Assembly (NCBI GenBank): GCA_905201685.1
Contig: CAJKOW010000028.1
Span: 1-26,487, forward strand
Direction: 5' to 3'
DNA length: 26,487 bases
From: an uncultured Bacteroides sp.
GTDB taxonomy: Bacteria > Bacteroidota > Bacteroidia > Bacteroidales > Bacteroidaceae
The notes beneath the pieces are model-generated. The model saw only the letters and a program-made list of their open reading frames with translations, had not been told where the DNA came from and did no database searches. Position numbers and translations under genes: made by a program. Shown piece by piece: positions 1-6,752 of this stretch. Numbering within the stretch: the first letter of the stretch is position 1; the number at the start of each line of letters is the position of its first letter.

Positions 1-1
1 A

Positions 2-61
2 CGCAATATGCTTGATACATTATGGGATTACCAACCTGAAATATCCGCTGACCCAAAATAA
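2..61 (+). CDS. C-terminal end of an unidentified protein (partial, runs off the window)
   Basis: Frame 2 is open from the window edge to a TAA at 59-61 and encodes 19 residues ending ...LWDYQPEISADPK. The composition looks like a normal hydrophilic protein tail. The stop lies 9 bases before the stop of the convergent trmN6 gene, which is the tight tail-to-tail packing expected of two real genes. The piece is too short to assign a family. It could also be a chance open stretch. Confidence 0.4.
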   Translation, partial: RNMLDTLWDYQPEISADPK

Positions 62-70
62 TCACTCCTA

Positions 71-778
71 TCACATTTTCAGATAAAAATCATGAGTTAA
101 ATTTATATACTCTTGACTATATCCTCCCGTAGCCTGTTCGATACACAATTCTTCATCGACACATTCTCTGTCCTCGAAAGAAAAAGCCAGCATGACCCGA
201 CGACAAGGCTTCCCGGGTTTGGTAAAAACACGCATGCGTCGCACGGGATACAAATGATGCATCCAAGCAATATCCTCAACCACCTTCTCCACTTCGGACG
301 GTATAATAATGACAACCAACCCATGGGCATGCAGCAAATGAGACGATTGACGAAACAACAAATCATAATTCAGACTACCTGCATGACGTGCCACAGAACG
401 CTGTTCAGAAGGAGACTTCAAAGCATCCAGAAAATAGGGAGGATTGGATACGATGAGATCAAAAGCTATATCTGAACTATAATTCCGAAAATCACAACAA
501 CAGACCTCTATCCTATCCTTCCAAACAGAACGTCCGACATTCTCCCGTGCCTGCATTGCAGCGGCCTCATCAATCTCAACACCTACAATTCTGGCAGATT
601 GTGTACGTTGTGCCAATTGCAAAGCTATCAGTCCCGTACCAGTACCTACATCTAATATATGTTCGCATCCATCCAAGGGAGCCCATGCTCCCAACAATAC
701 TCCATCGGTACCTACCTTCATTGCACATTTATCATGCCACACAGTAAAATGTTTAAACTGGAAAAAGTTATTCGACAT
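71..778 (-). CDS. trmN6: tRNA1(Val) (adenine(37)-N6)-methyltransferase
   Basis: 235 residues, the usual length for the TrmN6/YfiC family. These are SAM-dependent class I methyltransferases that methylate N6 of A37 next to the anticodon of tRNA-Val. The SAM-binding glycine motif DVGTGTG is at about residues 43-49. The adenine-N6 signature NPPY is at 112-115, preceded by a hydrophobic strand. The opening FFQFKHFTVWHD and the KVGTDGVLLGAW stretch are typical of the family. It is a single minus-strand gene, divergent from lon and convergent with a gene at the window edge. A TATTTTTG box on the minus strand at 808-801 could be its -7 element, but no clear TTTG lies at the right distance. The family assignment is firm; the exact tRNA target is inferred from the family. 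Confidence 0.88.
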   Translation of the reverse strand: MSNNFFQFKHFTVWHDKCAMKVGTDGVLLGAWAPLDGCEHILDVGTGTGLIALQLAQRTQSARIVGVEIDEAAAMQARENVGRSVWKDRIEVCCCDFRNYSSDIAFDLIVSNPPYFLDALKSPSEQRSVARHAGSLNYDLLFRQSSHLLHAHGLVVIIIPSEVEKVVEDIAWMHHLYPVRRMRVFTKPGKPCRRVMLAFSFEDRECVDEELCIEQATGGYSQEYINLTHDFYLKM

Positions 779-800
779 AGCGACCTAAATTATTAGAATC

Positions 801-808
801 CAAAAATA
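801..808 (-). promoter_or_regulatory. possible -7 element for trmN6
   Basis: The minus strand reads TATTTTTG, matching the Bacteroides -7 consensus TAnnTTTG, about 23 bases before the trmN6 start. No TTTG is seen 19-21 bases further upstream, so the call is weak. Confidence 0.3.
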
Positions 809-893
809 AGCAAAGAAATGAAAGATTGAAGCATTTTGGCATCGTTTTTGTGTTTTTAAAGAGAAAGTAAGCTGTTATAATTGAAGAAATAGC

Positions 894-901
894 TAAATTT
901 G
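894..901 (+). promoter_or_regulatory. -7 element of the lon operon promoter
   Basis: TAAATTTG matches the Bacteroides TAnnTTTG box and lies 48 bases before the lon start. The -33 box is poor: GCTG at 871-874, 19 bases upstream. Transcription would start near 906-909, just ahead of the inverted repeat at 911-924. Confidence 0.5.
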
Positions 902-910
902 CGGCGCTTT

Positions 911-924
911 ATTGGCCAGCCAAT
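911..924. promoter_or_regulatory. perfect inverted repeat ATTGGC-CA-GCCAAT in the lon leader (operator candidate)
   Basis: Two 6-base arms are separated by CA and sit immediately after the predicted transcription start and 25 bases before the lon ATG. The 14-base symmetric site is GC-richer than its surroundings, as a repressor or stress-regulator operator would be. The regulator is unknown. It is too short and lacks the T-tract needed for a terminator. Confidence 0.4.
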
Positions 925-949
925 ATGACATAAACTAAAAAGCATAAAA

Positions 950-3430
950 ATGAAGAAAAGACATTACCTAAGCGATATCGAAGACAGGCATGGGAACGGA
1001 TTCTCCGTAATTGCTGATTTTGAAGGAAATGAGGAACAGTTGATGAACATTGAAGTAGATGACAACCTGCCGATATTGCCACTCCGCAACATGGTCCTAT
1101 TCCCCGGCGTATTCATGCCTGTGTCAGTAGGAAGAAGTACTTCCCTAAAACTGATACGAGAAGCCGAAAAAAGAGGGAGCTATATAGGAGTAGTATGCCA
1201 AAAAATAGCTGAAACAGAATCACCTCAATACGAAGACCTACACAACATAGGTACCGTCGCCAAAATAGTACGTGTACTCGAAATGCCTGACCAAACGACA
1301 ACAGTCATTTTGCAAGGGTCGAAACGTATGGAGTTAAAAGAAATCATAGAAACAACTCCCTACCTGAGAGGACGTATTCTTACATTGAATGAAGAGTTGC
1401 CCGAGAAAGGAGATAAAGAGTTTCAAGCTTTGGTAGAAGCAGTCAAGGACCTGACCATTCGATACATTCGGTCGTTGGATATGTTTCCGCAAGATTCTGC
1501 GTTTGCGATTAAGAATATCAGCAATCACTTGTTTCTCATCGATTTTATCTGCACCAACCTGCCACTGAAAAAAGATGAGAAAATTGAGCTGTTGCGCATC
1601 AACGAACTGCGTACGCGTACTTACCGCCTCTTGGAAATATTAAATCGGGAAGTACAACTGGCTGAGATAAAAGAATCCATCCAAATGCGTGCACGCGAAG
1701 ACATCGATCAGCAACAACGCGAATACTTCCTACAGCAACAGATCAAAACCATTCAGGATGAACTGGGCGGAAATGGCCAGGAGCAGGAAATAGAAGAAAT
1801 GCGTAAAAAGGCAGCAACCATGAAATGGAGTGCTGAAGTAAAAGCTACATTCCTTAAAGAAGTTGACAAACTGGAACGGACACATGCGCAATCGCCCGAC
1901 TACAGTGTACAGCTGAACTATCTGCAAACCATGCTCAGCCTGCCATGGGGAATCTATACGACCGATAACCTCAATCTGACCAATGCAGAAAAGATCTTAA
2001 ATAAAGACCATTATGGATTGGAGAAGGTAAAAGAGCGCATATTGGAGCACTTGGCCGTGCTGAAACTGAAAGGCGACATGAAATCACCGATAATCTGTCT
2101 GTATGGTCCTCCGGGAGTGGGAAAGACTTCACTGGGACGTTCTATTGCAGCAGCGTTGAAACGGAAATATGTACGCATGTCATTGGGAGGCGTACACGAT
2201 GAAGCAGAAATACGCGGTCACCGTAAAACCTATATCGGTGCCATGCCGGGACGTATCATTAAAAACCTGATAAAGGCAGGCTCGTCAAATCCGGTCTTTA
2301 TTTTGGATGAAATAGATAAAATTAATTCTGACCGTCAGGGAGATCCTTCTTCGGCCCTGCTCGAAGTTCTCGACCCTGAACAGAATATGGCTTTCCATGA
2401 CAACTATCTGGATGTAGATTACGATTTGTCGAAAGTGATGTTTATCGCTACGGCCAATAACCTCAATACAATTCCGGGACCTCTGCTCGACCGTATGGAA
2501 CTTATTGAAGTCAGCGGATACATCACTGAGGAAAAAATAGAAATAGCGCGCCGCCATCTTGTTCCCAAAGAGCTGGAAGCCAACGGTATGAAGAAGAATG
2601 ATATCAAAATACCGAAAAGTACCTTGGAAATCATCATCGAATCATATACACGAGAAAGTGGTGTACGCGAACTGGAAAAGAAAATCGGGAAAATACTCCG
2701 CAAATCGGCCCGACAATATGCAACAGATGGCTATTTTGCCAAGACGGAAATCAAGCCCGGAGATTTGTACGAATTTCTGGGTGCACCGGAATATACACGT
2801 GACAAATACCAAGGCAACGAATATGCCGGCGTCGTAACCGGATTGGCTTGGACTGCCGTTGGAGGTGAAATTCTTTTTGTTGAAACAAGTCTGAGCCGTG
2901 GAAAAGGTGGCAAACTGACACTGACCGGCAATCTGGGAGATGTCATGAAAGAATCGGCTATGTTGGCACTCGAATACATCAAAGCTCATAATTCGCTGCT
3001 GAATATTGACGATGCTGTCTTCGAAAACTGGAATATACATATCCATGTCCCCGAGGGGGCTATTCCCAAAGATGGTCCTTCCGCCGGCATCACGATGGCA
3101 ACCTCGTTAGCCTCTGCACTGACGCAAAGAAAAGTCAAGGCTAATCTGGCCATGACGGGCGAAATTACTCTACGTGGAAAAGTACTCCCTGTAGGTGGTA
3201 TCAAAGAAAAAATTCTGGCAGCCAAACGGGCAGGAATCAAAGAAATTATCCTAAGCGAAGAAAACCGAAAAAATATCGAAGAAATACAAGAGATCTATCT
3301 GAAGGGATTGACCTTCCACTATGTGAAAGATATAAAAGAGGTGTTTGCCATTGCGCTGACCGATGAAAAGGTAGCCGATGCCATTGACCTTTCCGTAAAA
3401 AGTGATAAAACAGAAAAAGAAAAGGAATGA
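950..3430 (+). CDS. lon: ATP-dependent protease Lon (LonA)
   Basis: 826 residues. This is the cytosolic AAA+ serine protease that degrades misfolded and regulatory proteins. The N-terminal substrate-binding domain starts with LPILPLRNMVLFPGVFMPV (about 40-58) and is followed by a coiled-coil helical region (about 235-320). The AAA+ module has Walker A GPPGVGKT at 386-393 and Walker B ILDEID at 451-456. The C-terminal protease domain has the nucleophile S711 in KDGPSAG and its partner K754 in GGIKEK, 43 residues apart as in E. coli Lon (S679/K722). All catalytic residues are present. The last four bases overlap tgt. It is the first gene of a three-gene operon with tgt and an LptF/G-type permease, and a palindrome in its leader may bind a regulator. 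Confidence 0.97.
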   Translation: MKKRHYLSDIEDRHGNGFSVIADFEGNEEQLMNIEVDDNLPILPLRNMVLFPGVFMPVSVGRSTSLKLIREAEKRGSYIGVVCQKIAETESPQYEDLHNIGTVAKIVRVLEMPDQTTTVILQGSKRMELKEIIETTPYLRGRILTLNEELPEKGDKEFQALVEAVKDLTIRYIRSLDMFPQDSAFAIKNISNHLFLIDFICTNLPLKKDEKIELLRINELRTRTYRLLEILNREVQLAEIKESIQMRAREDIDQQQREYFLQQQIKTIQDELGGNGQEQEIEEMRKKAATMKWSAEVKATFLKEVDKLERTHAQSPDYSVQLNYLQTMLSLPWGIYTTDNLNLTNAEKILNKDHYGLEKVKERILEHLAVLKLKGDMKSPIICLYGPPGVGKTSLGRSIAAALKRKYVRMSLGGVHDEAEIRGHRKTYIGAMPGRIIKNLIKAGSSNPVFILDEIDKINSDRQGDPSSALLEVLDPEQNMAFHDNYLDVDYDLSKVMFIATANNLNTIPGPLLDRMELIEVSGYITEEKIEIARRHLVPKELEANGMKKNDIKIPKSTLEIIIESYTRESGVRELEKKIGKILRKSARQYATDGYFAKTEIKPGDLYEFLGAPEYTRDKYQGNEYAGVVTGLAWTAVGGEILFVETSLSRGKGGKLTLTGNLGDVMKESAMLALEYIKAHNSLLNIDDAVFENWNIHIHVPEGAIPKDGPSAGITMATSLASALTQRKVKANLAMTGEITLRGKVLPVGGIKEKILAAKRAGIKEIILSEENRKNIEEIQEIYLKGLTFHYVKDIKEVFAIALTDEKVADAIDLSVKSDKTEKEKE

Positions 3431-4557
3431 CATTCGAGTTACAATATACAGATAGTAAAAGCAATGCACGTGCCGGACTGATAACAACCGATCACGGACA
3501 AATAGAGACTCCCATCTTTATGCCTGTAGGTACACTGGGAACCGTAAAGGGAGTTCATCTGACCGAATTGAAGAACGACATCAAGGCGCAGATCATTTTA
3601 GGAAATACCTATCATTTGTATCTGCGCCCCGGATTGGACGTTTTGGAGCAAGCCGGCGGACTGCACAAATTCAACGGTTTTGACCGTCCGATGCTGACAG
3701 ACAGTGGAGGCTTTCAAGTGTTCTCGCTGGCCGGGATACGTAAGCTGCGTGAAGAAGGTGCTGAATTTCGCTCGCACATCGATGGAAGCAAACATATATT
3801 TACTCCTGAAAAAGTGATGGATATTGAGCGCACCATAGGTGCCGACATCATGATGGCTTTCGATGAGTGCACTCCCGGTGACGCTGAATACGACTATGCA
3901 AAAAAATCGATGGAACTGACCCATCGCTGGTTGGACCGATGCATTAAACGTTTCAACGAAACCGAGCCCAAGTATGGTTATCATCAGGCCCTTTTTCCCA
4001 TTGTTCAGGGTTGCGTCTATCCAGACCTCCGAAAGCGGTCGGCCGAATTCATCGCCTCAAAAGAGGCTGAAGGCAATGCCATCGGCGGCCTGGCTGTAGG
4101 TGAGCCAACTGAAAAGATGTACGAAATGATAGAACTGGTCAATGAAATTCTGCCCAAAGACAAACCCAGATATCTGATGGGAGTGGGTACACCGATCAAT
4201 ATTCTGGAAGGCATCGAACGTGGCGTAGATATGTTTGACTGCGTAATGCCCACCCGCAACGGTCGTAACGGCATGCTCTTTACCAAAGACGGCATCATGA
4301 ACATGAGGAACAAGAAGTGGGAAACAGACTTTTCACCCATCGAAGCCGACGGAGCATCCTACGTAGATACATTGTATTCGAAAGCTTATCTGCGCCACCT
4401 ATTCCATGCACAGGAACTTCTGGCAATGCAAATAGCTTCAGTACATAATTTGGCTTTTTATTTATGGTTAGTGGGCGAAGCCCGCAAACATATCATCGCC
4501 GGCGATTTCTCGACCTGGAAACCGATGATGGTACAACGCATATCGACGAGATTATGA
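3427..4557 (+). CDS. tgt: queuine/preQ1 tRNA-guanine transglycosylase
   Basis: 376 residues. In bacteria this enzyme swaps the wobble guanine of GUN-anticodon tRNAs for preQ1, a step in queuosine synthesis. Visible motifs are LTDSGGFQVFSL (general acid/base D92) and GVDMFDCVMPTRNGRNG (nucleophile D271), so the active site is intact. Odd feature: the zinc ligands, normally CxCxxC upstream of YSRAYLRHL, are replaced by G, S and D in the stretch ADGASYVDTLYSKAYLRHL. The histidine of the HNxAFY motif is kept. Zn2+ is therefore probably not bound in the usual way. The start overlaps the lon stop (ATGA), and the stop overlaps the next start in the same way, which implies translational coupling. Confidence 0.95.
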   Translation: MTFELQYTDSKSNARAGLITTDHGQIETPIFMPVGTLGTVKGVHLTELKNDIKAQIILGNTYHLYLRPGLDVLEQAGGLHKFNGFDRPMLTDSGGFQVFSLAGIRKLREEGAEFRSHIDGSKHIFTPEKVMDIERTIGADIMMAFDECTPGDAEYDYAKKSMELTHRWLDRCIKRFNETEPKYGYHQALFPIVQGCVYPDLRKRSAEFIASKEAEGNAIGGLAVGEPTEKMYEMIELVNEILPKDKPRYLMGVGTPINILEGIERGVDMFDCVMPTRNGRNGMLFTKDGIMNMRNKKWETDFSPIEADGASYVDTLYSKAYLRHLFHAQELLAMQIASVHNLAFYLWLVGEARKHIIAGDFSTWKPMMVQRISTRL

Positions 4558-5690
4558 GAAAAATAGACTGGAAGATAATCAATAGAATTAAACTGCCCAA
4601 AGGGAAGTTCCTGAAACGACTGGATTATTATATCATCAAGAAATTTCTGGGAACTTATATATTCGCCATCGCGCTGATCATCTCCATCGCGGTAGTATTC
4701 GACTTCAACGAAAAGATGGACCGTTTCATGTCGCACGAAGCGCCATGGAAAGCCATTATTTTCGACTACTACATGAACTTTATCCCATATTTTGCGAATC
4801 TGTTCAGTCCTTTGTTTGTTTTTATTGCAGTTATCTTCTTTACGTCCAAACTGGCCGAAAATTCAGAAATCATAGCCATGTTCTCCACCGGCATGAGCTT
4901 TAAGCGAATGCTTCGCCCATATATGGTTTCGGCCGCTATCATTGCTATCGTCACGTTCTGCCTGGGATCCTATGTTATTCCAAAAGGTAGCGTCACCCGT
5001 ATTAATTTCGAGGATAAGTATTACAAACCGCGTAAAAGTAATACGGCACGCAATATTCAATTGGAAGTCGATAGCGGCGTTATCGCCTACATAGACCGCT
5101 ACGAAGACTACAGCAAAACCGGATACCGCTTTTCGTTGGACAAATTCAAAGGCAAACAATTGGTTTCGCATCTCACTGCCAGAGCTATCACTTATGATAC
5201 AACAGCCGTTCACAAATGGACCATTAAGGATTACATGATTCGCGAGATGGATGGCATGAAAGAAAGCATTTCCAAAGGAAGCCGCATCGACACGACACTT
5301 TTTATGGAACCCGCCGACTTCCTTATCATGAAAAACCAGCAGGAAATGCTGACCAGTCCTCAATTAAGTGAGTACATCGACCGGCAAAAGCAACGCGGTT
5401 TTGCCAATATCAAAGAATTCGAAATTGAATATCACAAGCGAATAGCCATGTCGTTTGCTTCGTTCATTCTGACACTGATTGGCGTTTCCCTGTCCTCCAG
5501 AAAGACCAAAGGCGGAATGGGGTTACATTTAGGTATAGGACTTGCCCTTAGCTTCTCCTACATCCTCTTCCAAACCATTGCCTCGACATTTGCGGTAAAC
5601 GGTAACGTACCTCCAATGATTGCAGTTTGGATTCCTAATATATTGTACACGTTTATTGCACTTTACCTCTATAAGAAGGCACCAAAGTAA
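4554..5690 (+). CDS. LptF/LptG family permease (YjgP/YjgQ), lipopolysaccharide export
   Basis: 378 residues from the ATG at 4554. That start makes a 4-base ATGA overlap with tgt; the frame stays open further upstream but only inside tgt. The N-terminus is basic (KFLKRLDYYIIKKFLGTYIF) and leads into the first membrane helix, as in LptF/LptG. Three N-terminal helices (about 23-45, 68-95, 120-140) are followed by a large soluble beta-rich domain (about 145-285) and three C-terminal helices (about 300-378), the family layout. These proteins form the inner-membrane part of the LptB2FG ABC exporter that moves LPS to the outer membrane. Whether this is the F or the G partner cannot be told from the sequence alone. 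The operon ends after it, at the 5807-5852 terminator. Confidence 0.88.
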   Translation: MRKIDWKIINRIKLPKGKFLKRLDYYIIKKFLGTYIFAIALIISIAVVFDFNEKMDRFMSHEAPWKAIIFDYYMNFIPYFANLFSPLFVFIAVIFFTSKLAENSEIIAMFSTGMSFKRMLRPYMVSAAIIAIVTFCLGSYVIPKGSVTRINFEDKYYKPRKSNTARNIQLEVDSGVIAYIDRYEDYSKTGYRFSLDKFKGKQLVSHLTARAITYDTTAVHKWTIKDYMIREMDGMKESISKGSRIDTTLFMEPADFLIMKNQQEMLTSPQLSEYIDRQKQRGFANIKEFEIEYHKRIAMSFASFILTLIGVSLSSRKTKGGMGLHLGIGLALSFSYILFQTIASTFAVNGNVPPMIAVWIPNILYTFIALYLYKKAPK

Positions 5691-5711
5691 ATACTACCTC
5701 TTGATTTTTTC

Positions 5712-5777
5712 CCAGTTAGGAAATAATATTCCTCCAGTTAGGAAATAATTTTTCCCCAACTGGGAAAAAATAAAACC
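5712..5777. repeat. 22-bp tandem repeat, about three copies, with alternating TTTCC/GGAAA boxes
   Basis: Copies run 5712-5733, 5734-5755 and a degenerate 5756-5777. The first two share CCAGTTAGGAAATAAT exactly; the third matches copy two at about 14 of 22 bases. TTTCC-type and GGAAA-type boxes alternate along the block. The outer ends form a perfect 13-base inverted repeat: TTTTTTCCCAGTT at 5705-5717 with AACTGGGAAAAAA at 5758-5770. It lies between the permease stop and the terminator, so it is probably transcribed. Confidence 0.7.
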
Positions 5778-5806
5778 AAGTTCTTCGACATTGCATATAA
5801 AAAATA

Positions 5807-5852
5807 AGCTCCTCCGACTTCCGCTTTGCGCAGTAGTCGGAGGAGCTTTTTT
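5807..5852. terminator. bidirectional intrinsic terminator of the lon-tgt-permease operon
   Basis: A perfect 13-bp stem pairs AGCTCCTCCGACT (5807-5819) with AGTCGGAGGAGCT (5835-5847) around a 15-base loop. It is followed by TTTTTT on the plus strand. On the minus strand the stem is followed by an AT-rich tract containing T6, so it can also stop transcripts from the convergent TlpA-like gene. Confidence 0.9.
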
Positions 5853-5977
5853 GTTGTATACATTTCCTCTTTTGTCCTATCCTTCTTAAAGTTCGGAAAG
5901 TGAACTTAAGAAAGACTTCCCACTTTCTTCTTACAAGTTTCTCCATACTCCCCTATTCAGCAATAGAAGCGAAGTAC

Positions 5978-6478
5978 TCAATTCAAGTAAGCCGAAAGCT
6001 CAGCAGCAGAGATGTTTTTGGCAATTATCACACCATTATCATCCAGTAAATAGTTAGAAAATCCGCGGCCTAAACGATATTTCTTATACAAGCCTGAAGA
6101 TTCACCCTTAGTTTCCACGAAACAAGTGGGCGTAACTATTTGATCCTTACGAACGGTTTCCTCAAAAATTGATTTATACTCATCGAATGAAACAGAAACC
6201 ATTTCTACATTTTTATTAGCCGAAGAACGAAGCACATTATTCAAACTTGCATTTTGCATACGGGACTGTGCATCGTAACTGGCCCAAAAGCTAAGCAACA
6301 CGTAACGACCTTTCAAGTCGGAAAGCTCGTGTACCTGTTGGGCAGCCGACATAGTTTGGATTTCAAAATCCGGGGCTATGTCTCCCACACTCAAACCTCC
6401 CGTCGGTTTGTCTTTTTCTACAAAAGATGTCAAGGAACTTATTAGTAATACAACAAAAACCCATTTTACATACTTCAT
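5978..6478 (-). CDS. secreted TlpA/thioredoxin-like protein lacking the CXXC motif
   Basis: 166 residues. An N-terminal hydrophobic signal (residues 1-19, MKYVKWVFVVLLISSLTSF) has no lipobox cysteine, so periplasmic export or a membrane anchor is likely. The rest is a TlpA/AhpC-type thioredoxin fold: VGDIAPDFEI (31-40), then LKGRYVLLSFWAS (55-67). Where active relatives have WCxxC, this protein has YDAQS (68-72), so both redox cysteines are gone. Its only cysteine is C120, in TPTCF just before the usual cis-proline strand region. It cannot act as a standard disulphide oxidoreductase; a binding or structural role is an inference. A promoter lies at 6609-6641 and a small ORF sits in its leader. 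Confidence 0.72.
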   Translation of the reverse strand: MKYVKWVFVVLLISSLTSFVEKDKPTGGLSVGDIAPDFEIQTMSAAQQVHELSDLKGRYVLLSFWASYDAQSRMQNASLNNVLRSSANKNVEMVSVSFDEYKSIFEETVRKDQIVTPTCFVETKGESSGLYKKYRLGRGFSNYLLDDNGVIIAKNISAAELSAYLN

Positions 6479-6489
6479 GTAATATGATT

Positions 6490-6573
6490 TTAGTTAATAC
6501 CATCCGAGCCTGCACCTAAGGCAGTGATTTCTTCCCGGAACATTGTCTTTAAGGCCCGAATAGCAAAAAACAT
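6490..6573 (-). CDS. possible 27-residue small ORF in the leader of the TlpA-like gene
   Basis: An ATG at 6573 opens a 27-codon frame ending TAA at 6490, 11 bases before the ATG at 6478. The peptide begins MFFAIRALKTMFREE and ends GAGSDGIN, an ordinary protein-like composition. It would be the first ORF on the transcript from the 6609-6641 promoter, about 27 bases after the predicted start. It is in a different frame from the downstream gene. It could be a leader peptide, a small protein, or chance. Confidence 0.3.
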   Translation of the reverse strand: MFFAIRALKTMFREEITALGAGSDGIN

Positions 6574-6608
6574 CTGATATTCAAAGCCTTTTATTATGAA
6601 ATCGGAGG

Positions 6609-6641
6609 CAAAGGTAAACATTTCTCAAGGTACAATCCAAA
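6609..6641 (-). promoter_or_regulatory. promoter of the TlpA-like gene
   Basis: The minus strand reads TTTG (6641-6638), 21 bases, then TACCTTTG (6616-6609), a good Bacteroides promoter. The predicted start near 6601 gives a leader of about 120 bases that contains the 27-codon ORF. Confidence 0.6.
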
Positions 6642-6712
6642 TAAACAAGAGAAAAAGTCATTTTTTAACACCATATTTTTATGTTATTTAGCATAAATCG
6701 AAAGTTTTTCTT

Positions 6713-6720
6713 TACTTTTG
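6713..6720 (+). promoter_or_regulatory. -7 element of the serB promoter
   Basis: TACTTTTG matches TAnnTTTG and lies 33 bases before the first serB ATG. A degraded -33 box (TTTAG around 6687-6691) is at about the right distance. Confidence 0.5.
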
Positions 6721-6752
6721 CCCTGCAAAAACACCAATAACAGAAATTCTTT

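Noticed and set aside
4464..4553. Earlier start for the LptF/G-type permease
   Set aside because: The extra 30 codons lie wholly inside tgt in another frame and read as non-membrane, arginine-rich sequence. The ATG at 4554 gives the normal family N-terminus and an ATGA overlap.
5716..5946. 76-codon minus-strand frame across the permease/TlpA gap
   Set aside because: It is made of the 22-bp repeat and the terminator stem. Its translation is repetitive and has no recognisable features.
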